This document shows, in pieces, positions 1 to 8,662 of a stretch of 64,000 nucleotides of DNA; the first letter of the stretch is position 1; every line of letters starts with the position of its first letter. The notes under the pieces were generated by a model. That model was not told the DNA's origin, did not search any database, and was given only the letters and a program-made list of their open reading frames with translations. Made by a program: the position numbers and the translations under genes. This DNA comes from Flavobacteriaceae bacterium PS02337 (GTDB taxonomy: Bacteria > Bacteroidota > Bacteroidia > Flavobacteriales > Flavobacteriaceae), in assembly GCA_029959285.1 (NCBI GenBank), contig JASCOE010000001.1, positions 434,001-498,000 on the forward strand, given 5' to 3'.

Positions 1-392
1 GTTAGTGTACTAGCTCCTCCGTTTGTTCCCAAAGAAAAAGCAGCACGCAAAGTTCCGCGACCATCAATTCCTGAATGTTCGTAAAAACGAGCATCTTCTG
101 TAGCAACCAAAGCATCTACCAAGTTTTTAGGTAAATCAGAATATTTTAATTGAGAACGATTGGTTTTGAAATATTTACCAATTACTACTCCATCCGAAGA
201 AATAATTTCTGTGGCAAGGTTAGAATCTGGATTTTCTAAGTCTTCAAACGAAGGCATAGAACCAAATAATCCCCATGAAGCAAATAAAAAGAAGGCTAAA
301 ATCCCTAGCAATGTGTAGGCAAAAACCCGCCAGAATTTCTTTTTATAGTAATTAATATCCTTATTTGATTGATTGTTTTTCTTAGCAGCCAT
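1..392 (-). CDS. Penicillin-binding protein 1A, N-terminal part (cut by window edge)
   Basis: Bifunctional peptidoglycan synthase that polymerises glycan strands and cross-links peptides at the outer face of the inner membrane. About 130 N-terminal residues are visible. They show a Lys/Asn-rich cytoplasmic start, one transmembrane segment (about residues 22-42, through FAYTLLGILAFFLFA), then the start of the family 51 transglycosylase domain with the motif ALVATEDARFYEHSGID, whose Glu is the catalytic glutamate of this fold. The reading frame is open to position 1, so the rest lies outside the window. The ATG is at 390-392, 10 bases after the gldH stop, so it is probably co-transcribed with gldH and ricT. 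The family is clear; the exact class (PBP1A versus PBP1C) rests on general similarity. Confidence 0.88.
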   Translation of the reverse strand, partial: MAAKKNNQSNKDINYYKKKFWRVFAYTLLGILAFFLFASWGLFGSMPSFEDLENPDSNLATEIISSDGVVIGKYFKTNRSQLKYSDLPKNLVDALVATEDARFYEHSGIDGRGTLRAAFSLGTNGGASTL

Positions 393-402
393 AACTATTT
401 AT

Positions 403-882
403 CTAATCTTTTTGTTCTATTCTAAAACCAACGTCTGTAATTCCTTCTAAAGCTTCAACACCTGGAATTTTTCCAGATTGTCTTACGGCTTGTTTAATGT
501 GGACTTTATATTTACCCGTAAACTTTACATCTTCTTTGTAATACAATTTACTTTCTTTGATGTCACTAAATCCGTCTCCTAATAAAGTTCCGTCTGGCGC
601 TGCCATTTGATATTGTAAAGTATCCACTTTTGTAAATCCGCTTGGCGTTTCAATAGCAACAATTAAAAACAAATTATTAAACGGATAATTGTTGTTGTCT
701 CTGATATTTACAAATAAATTGTACTTTTTTGTAGAATCTAAAACTGGCAGATCAAAAGTAACGATACTGTCTTTGTGCCAAGCACTTCCAACAGATTTAT
801 ATTCGTCGAATACTCTTTTTTTATCACAAGAAAAAAGAAGTATTGCAGCCAAAAGAAGAATTCCGCTATTTTTTATTCTCAT
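403..882 (-). CDS. gldH: Gliding motility lipoprotein GldH
   Basis: Lipoprotein required for gliding in Flavobacterium; known gldH mutants lose cell movement and surface adhesin function. The 159 residues start with a type II signal peptide and lipobox ending in LLFSC, putting the lipidated Cys at residue 19. The rest is one beta-rich domain with motifs typical of GldH (AAPDGTLLGDGFSDIKES, VGFRIEQ). Length fits the family. The start overlaps the end of ricT by 17 bases, and the stop is 10 bases before the PBP1A start. The ricT-gldH-PBP order agrees with what I recall from flavobacteria. Lipidated in the periplasm; the facing of the lipoprotein cannot be told from sequence. Confidence 0.93.
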   Translation of the reverse strand: MRIKNSGILLLAAILLFSCDKKRVFDEYKSVGSAWHKDSIVTFDLPVLDSTKKYNLFVNIRDNNNYPFNNLFLIVAIETPSGFTKVDTLQYQMAAPDGTLLGDGFSDIKESKLYYKEDVKFTGKYKVHIKQAVRQSGKIPGVEALEGITDVGFRIEQKD

Positions 883-2260
883 TTTTAGTAATAATTATTG
901 GTTTTCTAGGTTCAGCAGATTTATTTTCATTAGAATTTTGCTTGTTCGAATTATTGTTTTGTTTATTCGGATTCTGCTTGTTCTTTTGATTTTGCTTGTT
1001 TGGATTATTCTGCTTATTCTGCTGATTCGGATTTACTCCCGCAGGTTTGTTATTTCCTGCTGGTTTCGGATTGTTATTCACGTTTTTTTCCTGTTGCGGT
1101 TTCTGCGGAGTCACAACACCAGCTGGTTCAGCATTTTTACGTTTGCGATTTGGTTTTTTCTTTCTTTTTGGCTGATCGAAACGAGTTAAACTCTCTTGTC
1201 CCATCGCATTATTGAAGTCTTTTTCTGGTTCTGCAATTACTTCAACAGCAAAATCCTCTAAAGAAGAAACCTTATTTTTTTGTTTATTTTCGGCAATAAT
1301 TTCTTTTACCTGATCGATTTTAAGAACGTGCCAGTTTGCAAAATTATTCGTGTATGCAAACCACATTAATCCTTTAAAAATATCTTGTTTTTGGCAAACC
1401 GCATCTCCTTTTTCTGTTACTAATTTAGTATCATAATCTGGAAAATCTTTCAATGCGTCCATGTAAGTGTCTAACTCATAGTTCAAACAACATTTCAATT
1501 TTCCGCATTGTCCCGCTAATTTCTGCGGATTCAACGATAATTGCTGATAACGCGCCGCCGATGTATTGACACTTCTAAAATCGGTTAACCAAGTCGAACA
1601 GCAAAGTTCACGTCCGCAAGAACCAACTCCACCCAAACGAGCCGCTTCCTGACGGAAACCAACTTGTTTCATCTCCACTCTTGTGCTAAATTCTTTAGCA
1701 AAATCTTTAATCAACATTCTAAAATCGACACGATCATTTGCTGTGTAGTAAAATGTTGCTTTAGATCCGTCTCCTTGAAATTCGATATCAGAAATTTTCA
1801 TTTCTAATTTGTGCTGAATAGCCAATTCACGTGCACGAACCTTCATCGGTTCTTCGCGATCACGTGCTACAGACCAAATATCAATATCTTTTTGAGAAGC
1901 TTTTCTATAAATTTTCGGTACATCATTACTTTCGTAATTTGCTCCTTTTTTCTTCATTTGAATTCTTACCAATTCACCAGTAAGAGTCACAATTCCAATA
2001 TCATGTCCTGGCGAAGCAACAGTTGCTACAATATCGCCAATACTCAAAGTTAATTTCTCTGAATTTCTAAAAAATTCCTTACGACCGTTTTTAAAACGAA
2101 CCTCAACACAATCAAAAATCGCCTCTCCATTAGACGGACTCATGTTCGAAAGCCAGTCAAAAACCGTCAATTTATTGCAGCTATCGGTGCCGCAAGTCCC
2201 ATTATTTTTACAACCTTTTGGTGCGCCACCATCTGAGGTTGAACAACTTGTACATGCCAT
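866..2260 (-). CDS. RicT-family (PSP1 domain) protein with long disordered tail
   Basis: Homologue of RicT/YaaT, a PSP1-domain protein. In Bacillus it forms an iron-sulfur Ric complex that affects RNase Y cleavage; the role in Bacteroidota is unproven. Of 464 residues, about 30-350 form the PSP1 core with two Cys clusters, GVGSCGRELCCSTWL and GQCGKLKCCLNYELD, that match the conserved family cysteines. A further Cys-rich segment lies at the N-terminus (CTSCS, CGTDSC). From about residue 353 the protein becomes a low-complexity Lys/Asn/Gln/Pro tail with NKQN-like repeats, probably disordered. ATG at 2258-2260. A possible -7 element (TATCTTTA read on the minus strand) lies at 2316-2323. First gene of a likely ricT-gldH-PBP1A operon. 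Confidence 0.88.
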   Translation of the reverse strand: MACTSCSTSDGGAPKGCKNNGTCGTDSCNKLTVFDWLSNMSPSNGEAIFDCVEVRFKNGRKEFFRNSEKLTLSIGDIVATVASPGHDIGIVTLTGELVRIQMKKKGANYESNDVPKIYRKASQKDIDIWSVARDREEPMKVRARELAIQHKLEMKISDIEFQGDGSKATFYYTANDRVDFRMLIKDFAKEFSTRVEMKQVGFRQEAARLGGVGSCGRELCCSTWLTDFRSVNTSAARYQQLSLNPQKLAGQCGKLKCCLNYELDTYMDALKDFPDYDTKLVTEKGDAVCQKQDIFKGLMWFAYTNNFANWHVLKIDQVKEIIAENKQKNKVSSLEDFAVEVIAEPEKDFNNAMGQESLTRFDQPKRKKKPNRKRKNAEPAGVVTPQKPQQEKNVNNNPKPAGNNKPAGVNPNQQNKQNNPNKQNQKNKQNPNKQNNNSNKQNSNENKSAEPRKPIIITKNENKK

Positions 2261-2555
2261 AATTATATATGTAGTGCTGCCATAATGCAGCTTAAGTTCA
2301 TAAACGTTTGATCGGTAAAGATAGTATTTTTTTTATTTGGCTATTTATAGATTAATTCTAAAGGGTTGTTAAATAAAAAAATGTGTTTTTATGTAACCAA
2401 AAATTAGTTAAGAACATGAATTCTATTTAAAAATGATTTCTTAAAAAGATTGTCTTATTTTAATAATTTTATACCCTACAACAGTCATTTTCAAACTATA
2501 ATCATCTTTAAATTTACAAGTAAAAACGTCTTTAATCTTTTATAATTTAGAGATT
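2261..2555. other. Divergent intergenic region between ricT and the DUF2306 gene
   Basis: A 295-base AT-rich spacer that must hold promoters for both flanking genes. On the minus strand TATCTTTA at 2316-2323 is one base from the Bacteroidota -7 consensus TAnnTTTG and would give a leader of about 50 bases for ricT. On the plus strand I see only a weak TATAATTT before the DUF2306 start. No hairpin array, RNA gene or convincing small ORF is visible. Confidence 0.45.
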
Positions 2556-3167
2556 ATGAAAAAACTATCTGAAAAATTATTCATCTTACTTGCAATAATC
2601 ATTGGTTTGTACCCAATAATTTACTTTCTGATTGACAGGAAATTTGGTCTTTTACAAACAAAATCTGATGAACTTTTATCCAACTTTTGTTGGAATGCCG
2701 CTTTCTATTCACATATTATTCCTGGCGGAATAGCTTTGCTTGTTGGATGGATTCAATTTATTCCTAAACTAAGATCTAAAAACATCAATTTGCATCGGAA
2801 CATAGGAAAGCTATATGTTGTTGCTGTGTTAATAAGCTCTTTGTCCGGAATTTATATTGGACTTTTTGCAACTGGAGGAATTTGGTCTGCTACAGGTTTT
2901 ATTTCTCTTGCCTTAATTTGGTTTACATCAACATTTTTAGCCTATCTAACTATTAAAAAAGGTAAAATAAATGAACATCATAAAATGATGATTTATAGTT
3001 ATGCTGCTTGTTCTGCCGCAATTACTTTAAGAATCTGGCTTCCGTTATTAGTTTTGACACTCAAAGATTTTACAATTGCCTATAGAATAACTGCTTGGGT
3101 TTGCTGGATACCGAATATTATTTTTGGCTATTTTTTAGTTAAAAAATTAAACAGTAATAACACTTAA
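2556..3167 (+). CDS. DUF2306 family membrane protein
   Basis: Integral inner-membrane protein of unknown function, 203 residues. Several hydrophobic helices are visible, including residues about 8-26, 48-66, 88-108, 112-132, 147-170 and 178-196. Family-like features are the conserved HIIPGGIALLVGWIQFIPKLR segment, HRNIGKLYVVAVLIS and KINEHHKMMIYSYAA, with His residues near membrane edges. DUF2306 proteins resemble ferric-reductase or cytochrome b561-like His-containing membrane proteins, but binding of heme is not shown. It stands alone: divergent from ricT and 163 bases before the ankyrin genes. Confidence 0.85.
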   Translation: MKKLSEKLFILLAIIIGLYPIIYFLIDRKFGLLQTKSDELLSNFCWNAAFYSHIIPGGIALLVGWIQFIPKLRSKNINLHRNIGKLYVVAVLISSLSGIYIGLFATGGIWSATGFISLALIWFTSTFLAYLTIKKGKINEHHKMMIYSYAACSAAITLRIWLPLLVLTLKDFTIAYRITAWVCWIPNIIFGYFLVKKLNSNNT

Positions 3168-3330
3168 AATATACTTTCTGTCTATTTTATACTGTAAAAA
3201 GCTATTTTAAATTTTTATCCTGAAATATATTTCTCATTTTTATGTTTTATCTTACAGCATGGTTTGTAAAGTCAACAATTACGAGCTAAACTAGAATTAA
3301 AACTTATCATCATTTTTAAATATATTTCTA

Positions 3331-4512
3331 ATGCAAACACAAAACCAGATTGAAAGTTTCCTTTTTCAAGGAAAATTTGACGAGGCCAGAGAATGCCTAA
3401 ATAACGGAGAAAACTTTAACGATCAATATCTTAAAAACAACTTTTCTCAAATATCTGCCAAAATTATTGAAGCCAAAGAAATTGATTTCATCGAAAGACT
3501 AATAAAAGCTGGATTTATCGAAACTGATATTTACGAATTAGACAATTTTGACCAATCGATTTTTAGTTCTTTAACTCGATATTTAAAAGATGACGACGAA
3601 TCAATTGCTTTTTTCAAAGAATTAATGTCAAAAATGGACAATATTAACGACGAAATAAGCGATAAAACTTTACTTGGATATTTTTTTGAAAAAGGCACTT
3701 CACCAAAAATCATTAAAGTCCTGATTGATGATTTTGCAGCAAATACGCAGTATAAAAATAATGCTGGAGAAAATTTTATTTACTCAATTCTAAATACTTA
3801 TGGTTTAGAAACAGAAAAAGTAAAAGAATATATCACAATACTTTTAGAAAATGGTGTTGATATTAACGAGAAAAATATCGTCGGAACTACTCCGCTTTTG
3901 TGCGCTGTTAAAAGAAGTCGAAAAGAATTGATTTCATTTTTACTCGAAAACGGTGCCGATCCAAACGAAACCGACAACCTCAACAATACTGCTTATTATT
4001 ATGCTGTTGCCGAACAATTTTCTTTTGATATGTACGATGCTTTAGCAACAGTTTCTTCACCAGATTTTAATATTGTCAACAAAGACGGACGAACTTTATT
4101 GACTAATTTTATTAGTTCTGTTTCTGGTTCTCCGAGTGAAATTACTTTTTTAGAAAGATTATTAGCCGATGGCGCCGACGTAAATTTCTGTGCTCAATAT
4201 TACGGGCAGCCTAAATCGGGAATTGATTTTGTTGTAGAAAAAAAATCAGATATTCTGAAATCGGTTTTAGAAAATGTTTCTTTAGACGTGAATGAACAAG
4301 ACAATCAAGGAAATACGATTTTGCATAAAGTTTGTGCTTATAATGTGAATTATGATGCGGAAATGGCAAAAGAAACCTATCGAAAAGTAAAATTATTATT
4401 AGATCAAGGTGCCGACATTTCGATTACAAATGATAAAGATGAAACGGCATTAATGCTGGCTTCTGGCGATAACCTAAAAATAAAAACGGTTGAACTTTTA
4501 ATGAAACAATAA
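3331..4512 (+). CDS. Ankyrin-repeat protein A
   Basis: A 393-residue cytoplasmic protein with no signal peptide, first of five same-strand genes. Ankyrin units are clearest at about residues 165-215 (NEKNIVGTTPLLCAVKRSR, LLENGADPNETDNLNNTA), 250-290 (NKDGRTLLTNFISSV, LLADGADVNFC) and 325-390 (NEQDNQGNTILHKV, LLDQGADISITNDKDETALMLA). The first ~110 residues are helical and less repeat-like. Ankyrin repeats bind protein partners; no enzymatic domain is visible. The next gene begins 28 bases downstream. Function unknown; possible immunity or scaffold protein. Confidence 0.85.
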   Translation: MQTQNQIESFLFQGKFDEARECLNNGENFNDQYLKNNFSQISAKIIEAKEIDFIERLIKAGFIETDIYELDNFDQSIFSSLTRYLKDDDESIAFFKELMSKMDNINDEISDKTLLGYFFEKGTSPKIIKVLIDDFAANTQYKNNAGENFIYSILNTYGLETEKVKEYITILLENGVDINEKNIVGTTPLLCAVKRSRKELISFLLENGADPNETDNLNNTAYYYAVAEQFSFDMYDALATVSSPDFNIVNKDGRTLLTNFISSVSGSPSEITFLERLLADGADVNFCAQYYGQPKSGIDFVVEKKSDILKSVLENVSLDVNEQDNQGNTILHKVCAYNVNYDAEMAKETYRKVKLLLDQGADISITNDKDETALMLASGDNLKIKTVELLMKQ

Positions 4513-4540
4513 AAAATCATTTATTTAAAATACCACATCC

Positions 4541-5884
4541 ATGTCAATGTCATTTATAATTGCCTGTGAAAACGGGAACCGAAAAATAGCCGAATTATTA
4601 CTTCAAAATAAAGAAGTTGATGTAAAATATACCGATGAAAAAGGAAGAACAGCTTTGCATTATGCCGCTCACAGAGGATATTTAGATTTAGTTAAAATTT
4701 TATCTGAAGAAGGCGCAGATATTAATTACGAAGATCATCAAGGAGAAACTCCTTTGTTCTTCGCTTGTCTTCAAAAACAGAAGCAAACCGCTTTGTATCT
4801 TTTAGAAAATGGTGCAGAAATTACCAAAAATGATAAACTCGGAAACAGCCTTTTACATTTGGTAGTTCAGACCGCCCAAATAGATATTGCAACAAAGTTG
4901 CTTGAAGCAGGAATCGACGTTAATCTTCTGAATAACAATGGAGAAACACCTCTATTATTGGCTTCAGCTAAATTAAATCGTGAAATTATTCAGTTGCTTT
5001 TAGATAAAGGTGCCGATATAAATGCAACCGATAAACAAGGAAATACACCTTTGATTTATGCTTGTTACACTAAATCTATTCCGATGGTAACTTTACTTTT
5101 GGATAATGGCGCAGATATAAATCATGCAAACCATTCTGGTGAAAATGCACTTTTGATTGCGTGTTACGAAACCAACAGAATGCTTGCAAAATTATTAGTA
5201 GAAAGAGGTGCTGATGTTTTCACTTCAAATAATAATGGCTATTCTCCTATTTGGTACGCTTGCGCGAATAATCAAAAGGAAATTGTGTCTTTGTTTTTAG
5301 AAAACGGAGTCGATGTGAATTATAGTAAACCAGTCGCTAACGACACTTCTTCAATGAATGACTATTTGGACTGGATTGTGAGTGCTACAAATATTTCGAA
5401 CGAATCTAGCTTTACGCTCAACACTTCTTATAATTATGGCGGAGAAAGCCTTTTGCACGTTGCAACAAAAAAAGGAAACCTCAGTATGGTAAAATTATTA
5501 ATTGAAGCTGGCGCCAACATCAACATTCAAGACGAATCTGGAAACACGCCTTTGCACTATAGCGCAGCCAACGGAAAGAAAGATGTTGTAAAATATTTAC
5601 TTGACAACAAAGCCGATGCTTCAATCGTAAATGTGAAAGAACAAAAAGCTATCGATTATTCGAATGTAAAAGGTTTTAATGAAATTACTGAATTGATTTT
5701 GAAATATGCTCCGTCGGGAACAGTCGTAACGCCAATTCAGAAAGAAGAACCACAAAAATCAGATTCTGGAAATTCGATGGAAGGAAAGAAAAAAGCATTA
5801 TTAGATTTGAAAGAACTTCTAGATGCCGGAATTCTAACTTCGGAAGAATTTGAAACTGAAAAAACTAAAATTTTAAAAGGATAA
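4541..5884 (+). CDS. Ankyrin-repeat protein B with C-terminal SHOCT-like segment
   Basis: A 447-residue protein with about eleven ankyrin units in a nearly continuous array from residue 1 to about 390. TPLHYA-like and GADIN-like motifs recur every 33 residues, with a break at about residues 265-300 (a Ser/Asn/Thr-rich insertion). After a Pro/Gln/Lys linker the last ~35 residues (KKKALLDLKELLDAGILTSE, then EFETEKTKIL) match the SHOCT short C-terminal domain, thought to mediate oligomerisation. No signal peptide. It lies 28 bases after ankyrin protein A and 18 bases before a lipoprotein gene, so the set is probably one transcript. Confidence 0.87.
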   Translation: MSMSFIIACENGNRKIAELLLQNKEVDVKYTDEKGRTALHYAAHRGYLDLVKILSEEGADINYEDHQGETPLFFACLQKQKQTALYLLENGAEITKNDKLGNSLLHLVVQTAQIDIATKLLEAGIDVNLLNNNGETPLLLASAKLNREIIQLLLDKGADINATDKQGNTPLIYACYTKSIPMVTLLLDNGADINHANHSGENALLIACYETNRMLAKLLVERGADVFTSNNNGYSPIWYACANNQKEIVSLFLENGVDVNYSKPVANDTSSMNDYLDWIVSATNISNESSFTLNTSYNYGGESLLHVATKKGNLSMVKLLIEAGANINIQDESGNTPLHYSAANGKKDVVKYLLDNKADASIVNVKEQKAIDYSNVKGFNEITELILKYAPSGTVVTPIQKEEPQKSDSGNSMEGKKKALLDLKELLDAGILTSEEFETEKTKILKG

Positions 5885-5902
5885 ATAATAAACAACTTAA
5901 AG

Positions 5903-6445
5903 ATGAAAAATACCCTAAATAAATCCATTCTATTATTCGTATTAATCGCAACAAGCATAATTTCTACTTCTTGTAACAATCTTTCACCAGAAAAAACCTT
6001 TGAAATTGCTGCTTTAAATTCGAATCTATTATCTCGTTTTGGAAGTAAGGATATTAATTATAAGCTGGAATCTGAACCTCAAATTTATGATGAAACTCAA
6101 AAGAAAATGATTGCGTCTTCTTATTATGATTATTTTAAATTTGATATAGCCAACTTAGAAACTCAATTTAAAAAAATTAAAGAAATCAATGAAGACGATG
6201 ATAATAAAGAACTTCTTCAGGCATCAAAAGACTTGTTTTCTTATGCGATAGCAAAACAAAAAGAAGGTTATTTGCCAATTGCTAAACTGAAAGACGAAAA
6301 AGCTTCTCCGGAACAAATTCAAAAAGCAATTGCAGATTTTGATGCTTCAACTCTAAACGAAATTGAAGCCAAGTTTACCAAATTGATGAATGTTGCTAAA
6401 GTATATACTGAGAAGCATAACATCGACGCCAAATTTGGTATTTAA
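5903..6445 (+). CDS. Putative lipoprotein, helical, in the ankyrin operon
   Basis: A 180-residue protein with a type II signal peptide; the lipobox ends STSC, with Cys24 as the lipid site. The mature part is mostly amphipathic helix (residues about 60-175) rich in Lys, Glu and Asp. I do not recognise the family with certainty; it recalls DUF3829/YiiG-type helical lipoproteins, but no signature residue confirms this. It sits between two ankyrin genes (18 and 45 bases away), which suggests a shared role with the cytoplasmic ankyrin proteins across the inner membrane. Confidence 0.8.
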   Translation: MKNTLNKSILLFVLIATSIISTSCNNLSPEKTFEIAALNSNLLSRFGSKDINYKLESEPQIYDETQKKMIASSYYDYFKFDIANLETQFKKIKEINEDDDNKELLQASKDLFSYAIAKQKEGYLPIAKLKDEKASPEQIQKAIADFDASTLNEIEAKFTKLMNVAKVYTEKHNIDAKFGI

Positions 6446-6490
6446 AATCAGATTTCCTGATAAATGATTTTCTAAAAAGAAATAAAAATA

Positions 6491-7555
6491 ATGGCAAAGA
6501 AAAAGAAAACACTTCCAAAAAATTTTGATGAATTAATTGAGAAGAAAGATATTGAAGCTCTAAAAGCTGTATTTGAAACCTGCGAATTGGAGGCAAGAGG
6601 AGGTTACGGAAAAACGACAGCATTAAGCTTTTGGCATGTTCCCGATGAGCTTATAAATTGGCTAGTGCAAAATGGCGCAGATTTAGAAGCTGTTGATACT
6701 TATAATCGAACTGCATTACATCAAAACGCAATGATGCGTACTGGCAAGGTTTCAACTTTATTAGAACTCGGCGCAAACGTACATGCAAGAGACAATTATG
6801 GAGATACGCCTTTACATTTTGCTGCAGGAAGTGGTTTTAATACAGATGCCGTTACAAAACTGATTGAATATGGCGCAGATATCAATGCGTTGAATAACTA
6901 CAAGCAAACACCTTTAGAAAGAGCGTTGACTAGAGCAAGCAATATTGATCTTCCAAATTTGGCTGAGATATCAAAAATACTTTTAAAATCTGATATCGAA
7001 ATAACTCAAACCATGAAAGATTCTGTCATCCGAAGAGGAGAAGATTTTGAATTTCATCGAGAAAATTTCAATAAAGATTATTTAGAAGAAACAGACAATG
7101 CATTAAGTGAACTTTATAGAATGTATAATGTTCCGCCGGTAAAAAAACGCATTCTACACGATGGCGTATCGCCAATTTCTGTAACAGGAACAACTTGGCA
7201 AAAACAATATGAAGAACTATGGGAACTTTTAATACCATCTAAAGGCAGTTCAAAAACCGTACAAGGTGAAGTGGTGCGCATTGCTGGAAAAGTAAGAGAT
7301 GAGATTTATAGAAATGGCGGCGGAAATTGGAATATCGATTTTAAAAAAATGTTAGATGCTTTTTTTATCCATTTGTCTTCAAACAATTCACTTTCTGAAA
7401 ATGAACTTGCAAAAGCAGATTTAATTATAAAAGATATTCGCAAAAATGGAGACGGAGAAATCGATGAACTTAATTTTTTATGCGAACTCGCAACTAAATG
7501 GGTTCTTGCAAATACAACGCCCATTTTGCTAAATAAACCGAATTATAAAAGATAA
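6491..7555 (+). CDS. Ankyrin-repeat protein C with unknown C-terminal domain
   Basis: A 354-residue cytoplasmic protein. Residues about 35-160 carry four ankyrin units (LVQNGADLEAVDTYNRTALH, LLELGANVHARDNYGDTPLH, LIEYGADINALNNYKQTPLE). Residues about 165-354 are a separate domain: a helical linker, then GTTWQKQYEELWELLIPSKG, VQGEVVRIAGKVRDEIYRNG, GGNWNIDFKKML and a helical end. This C-terminal part is not a repeat and I cannot name it. ATG at 6491, 45 bases after the helical lipoprotein gene and 29 or 62 bases before the next lipoprotein, depending on its start. Confidence 0.84.
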   Translation: MAKKKKTLPKNFDELIEKKDIEALKAVFETCELEARGGYGKTTALSFWHVPDELINWLVQNGADLEAVDTYNRTALHQNAMMRTGKVSTLLELGANVHARDNYGDTPLHFAAGSGFNTDAVTKLIEYGADINALNNYKQTPLERALTRASNIDLPNLAEISKILLKSDIEITQTMKDSVIRRGEDFEFHRENFNKDYLEETDNALSELYRMYNVPPVKKRILHDGVSPISVTGTTWQKQYEELWELLIPSKGSSKTVQGEVVRIAGKVRDEIYRNGGGNWNIDFKKMLDAFFIHLSSNNSLSENELAKADLIIKDIRKNGDGEIDELNFLCELATKWVLANTTPILLNKPNYKR

Positions 7556-7617
7556 GATTATCAAATACTTTAAACGACACAAAAATGTTTGTTTTGATGA
7601 AATCTCAAAAAACTATC

Positions 7618-8370
7618 ATGATTAGAAACCTACTTTTTACAATCAGTATCTTAATTCTTATTGGATTTTCGAGTTGTAACAAAACCAAAGAAAAAGCCGA
7701 ATCTGCTCAGGTTTCAGAAATTCCAACTGTTCCAGAAGTTTTTGAAGAAGACACAGTTTCAATCGAAATAAAGAAAAAGCCTGAAGATTTTATTCCGAAA
7801 GGATATGTTCCTTTTGATACCATTAAAGGCGATTTTAATAAAGACGGACTGGAAGACTGCATATTAATTATTAAAGGAACGGATAAAAGCAAAATAATTC
7901 AGCATGAATATCGTGGAGAATTAGATCGAAATCGAAGAGGAATTATAGCATTATTAAACAAAAATAACGGTTACGAACTGGCTGTTAAAAATTACGACTG
8001 TTTTTCTTCTGAAAATGAAGAAGGCGGTGTTTATTACGCTCCAGAACTTGACTTTGAAATAAAAAACGGGAATTTATATATAAACTACGCTCACGGAAGA
8101 TACGGTTATTGGAATTATACTTTTAGATATCAAAATTCAGATTTTGAACTAATTGGTTACGATGCAAGCAGTAACCACGGGCCAATTGTCCTTACAGAAA
8201 CCAGCATTAACTTTCTGACTCGAAAAAAAATTGTAAATCACAATATCAACGAAAACACATATGATGCTGATGAAGTTTTTGAAAAAACAGAAAGCAAAAT
8301 CGGCAAAAACAAACTAATTAAATTATCTGAAATTAAAGATTTTGATGAATTTGAATTTTCAGAAGAATAA
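7618..8370 (+). CDS. Putative lipoprotein with FG-GAP-like segment
   Basis: I place the start at the ATG at 7618, because it gives a normal type II signal peptide (MIRNLLFTISILILIGFSSC, Cys20). The upstream in-frame ATG at 7585 would add 11 hydrophilic residues. The mature protein has a segment GDFNKDGLEDCILIIKG like the calcium-binding loops of FG-GAP/VCBS repeats. A Tyr-rich beta region follows (YINYAHGRYGYWNYTFRYQN). Proteins of this kind are common in Bacteroidota and lack a defined function. It is the last gene of the ankyrin cluster, followed by the hairpin at 8376-8413. Confidence 0.82.
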   Translation: MIRNLLFTISILILIGFSSCNKTKEKAESAQVSEIPTVPEVFEEDTVSIEIKKKPEDFIPKGYVPFDTIKGDFNKDGLEDCILIIKGTDKSKIIQHEYRGELDRNRRGIIALLNKNNGYELAVKNYDCFSSENEEGGVYYAPELDFEIKNGNLYINYAHGRYGYWNYTFRYQNSDFELIGYDASSNHGPIVLTETSINFLTRKKIVNHNINENTYDADEVFEKTESKIGKNKLIKLSEIKDFDEFEFSEE

Positions 8371-8375
8371 AATCA

Positions 8376-8413
8376 AAAAAACCTATTTTGTAATGTTACA
8401 AAATAGGTTTTTT
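8376..8413. terminator. Bidirectional intrinsic terminator
   Basis: Inverted repeat with an 18-bp perfect stem (AAAAAACCTATTTTGTAA and its complement) and a two-base loop at 8394-8395. A-run and T-run ends make it work on both strands. It separates the plus-strand ankyrin/lipoprotein operon from the convergent minus-strand ferredoxin gene. Confidence 0.9.
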
Positions 8414-8431
8414 AGTTTTGAAAATGTATTT

Positions 8432-8662
8432 CTAAGTCTCCTTAACGGTAATAATTTTTACTGGACAAGCTTTTGCCGCCAATTCACAGCTCTCAACAAT
8501 TGTATGATTAGTAGATTTTAAAGTAAAAAATCCTTTTGCATTTACAGAATGAATCAAAACTGATTTTCCGTCTTTTTTGGACATCTGAAAATGAACAGGA
8601 TCCATCTCAACGCAATAATTACAGCCGATGCATTTATCTCTTTGTAAAGTTACAATAACCAT
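8432..8662 (-). CDS. Small [4Fe-4S] ferredoxin
   Basis: A 76-residue electron carrier. The motif CIGCNYC (Cys11, 14, 17) and the distal ACP with Cys66 form one cubane-binding site; Cys59 is extra, and the usual second four-Cys set is not complete. So this is probably a one-cluster ferredoxin. Its ATG overlaps the TAA of trhP by one base (TAATG), indicating translational coupling. TrhP-type U32 enzymes depend on iron-sulfur chemistry, so this ferredoxin may be its electron donor; that is inference from position. Confidence 0.9.
   Translation of the reverse strand: MVIVTLQRDKCIGCNYCVEMDPVHFQMSKKDGKSVLIHSVNAKGFFTLKSTNHTIVESCELAAKACPVKIITVKET

Noticed and set aside
689-1215. Plus-strand ORFs opposite gldH and ricT
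   Set aside because: Hydrophobic, repetitive translations that mirror the Asn/Lys-rich ricT tail; gldH and ricT are clear.
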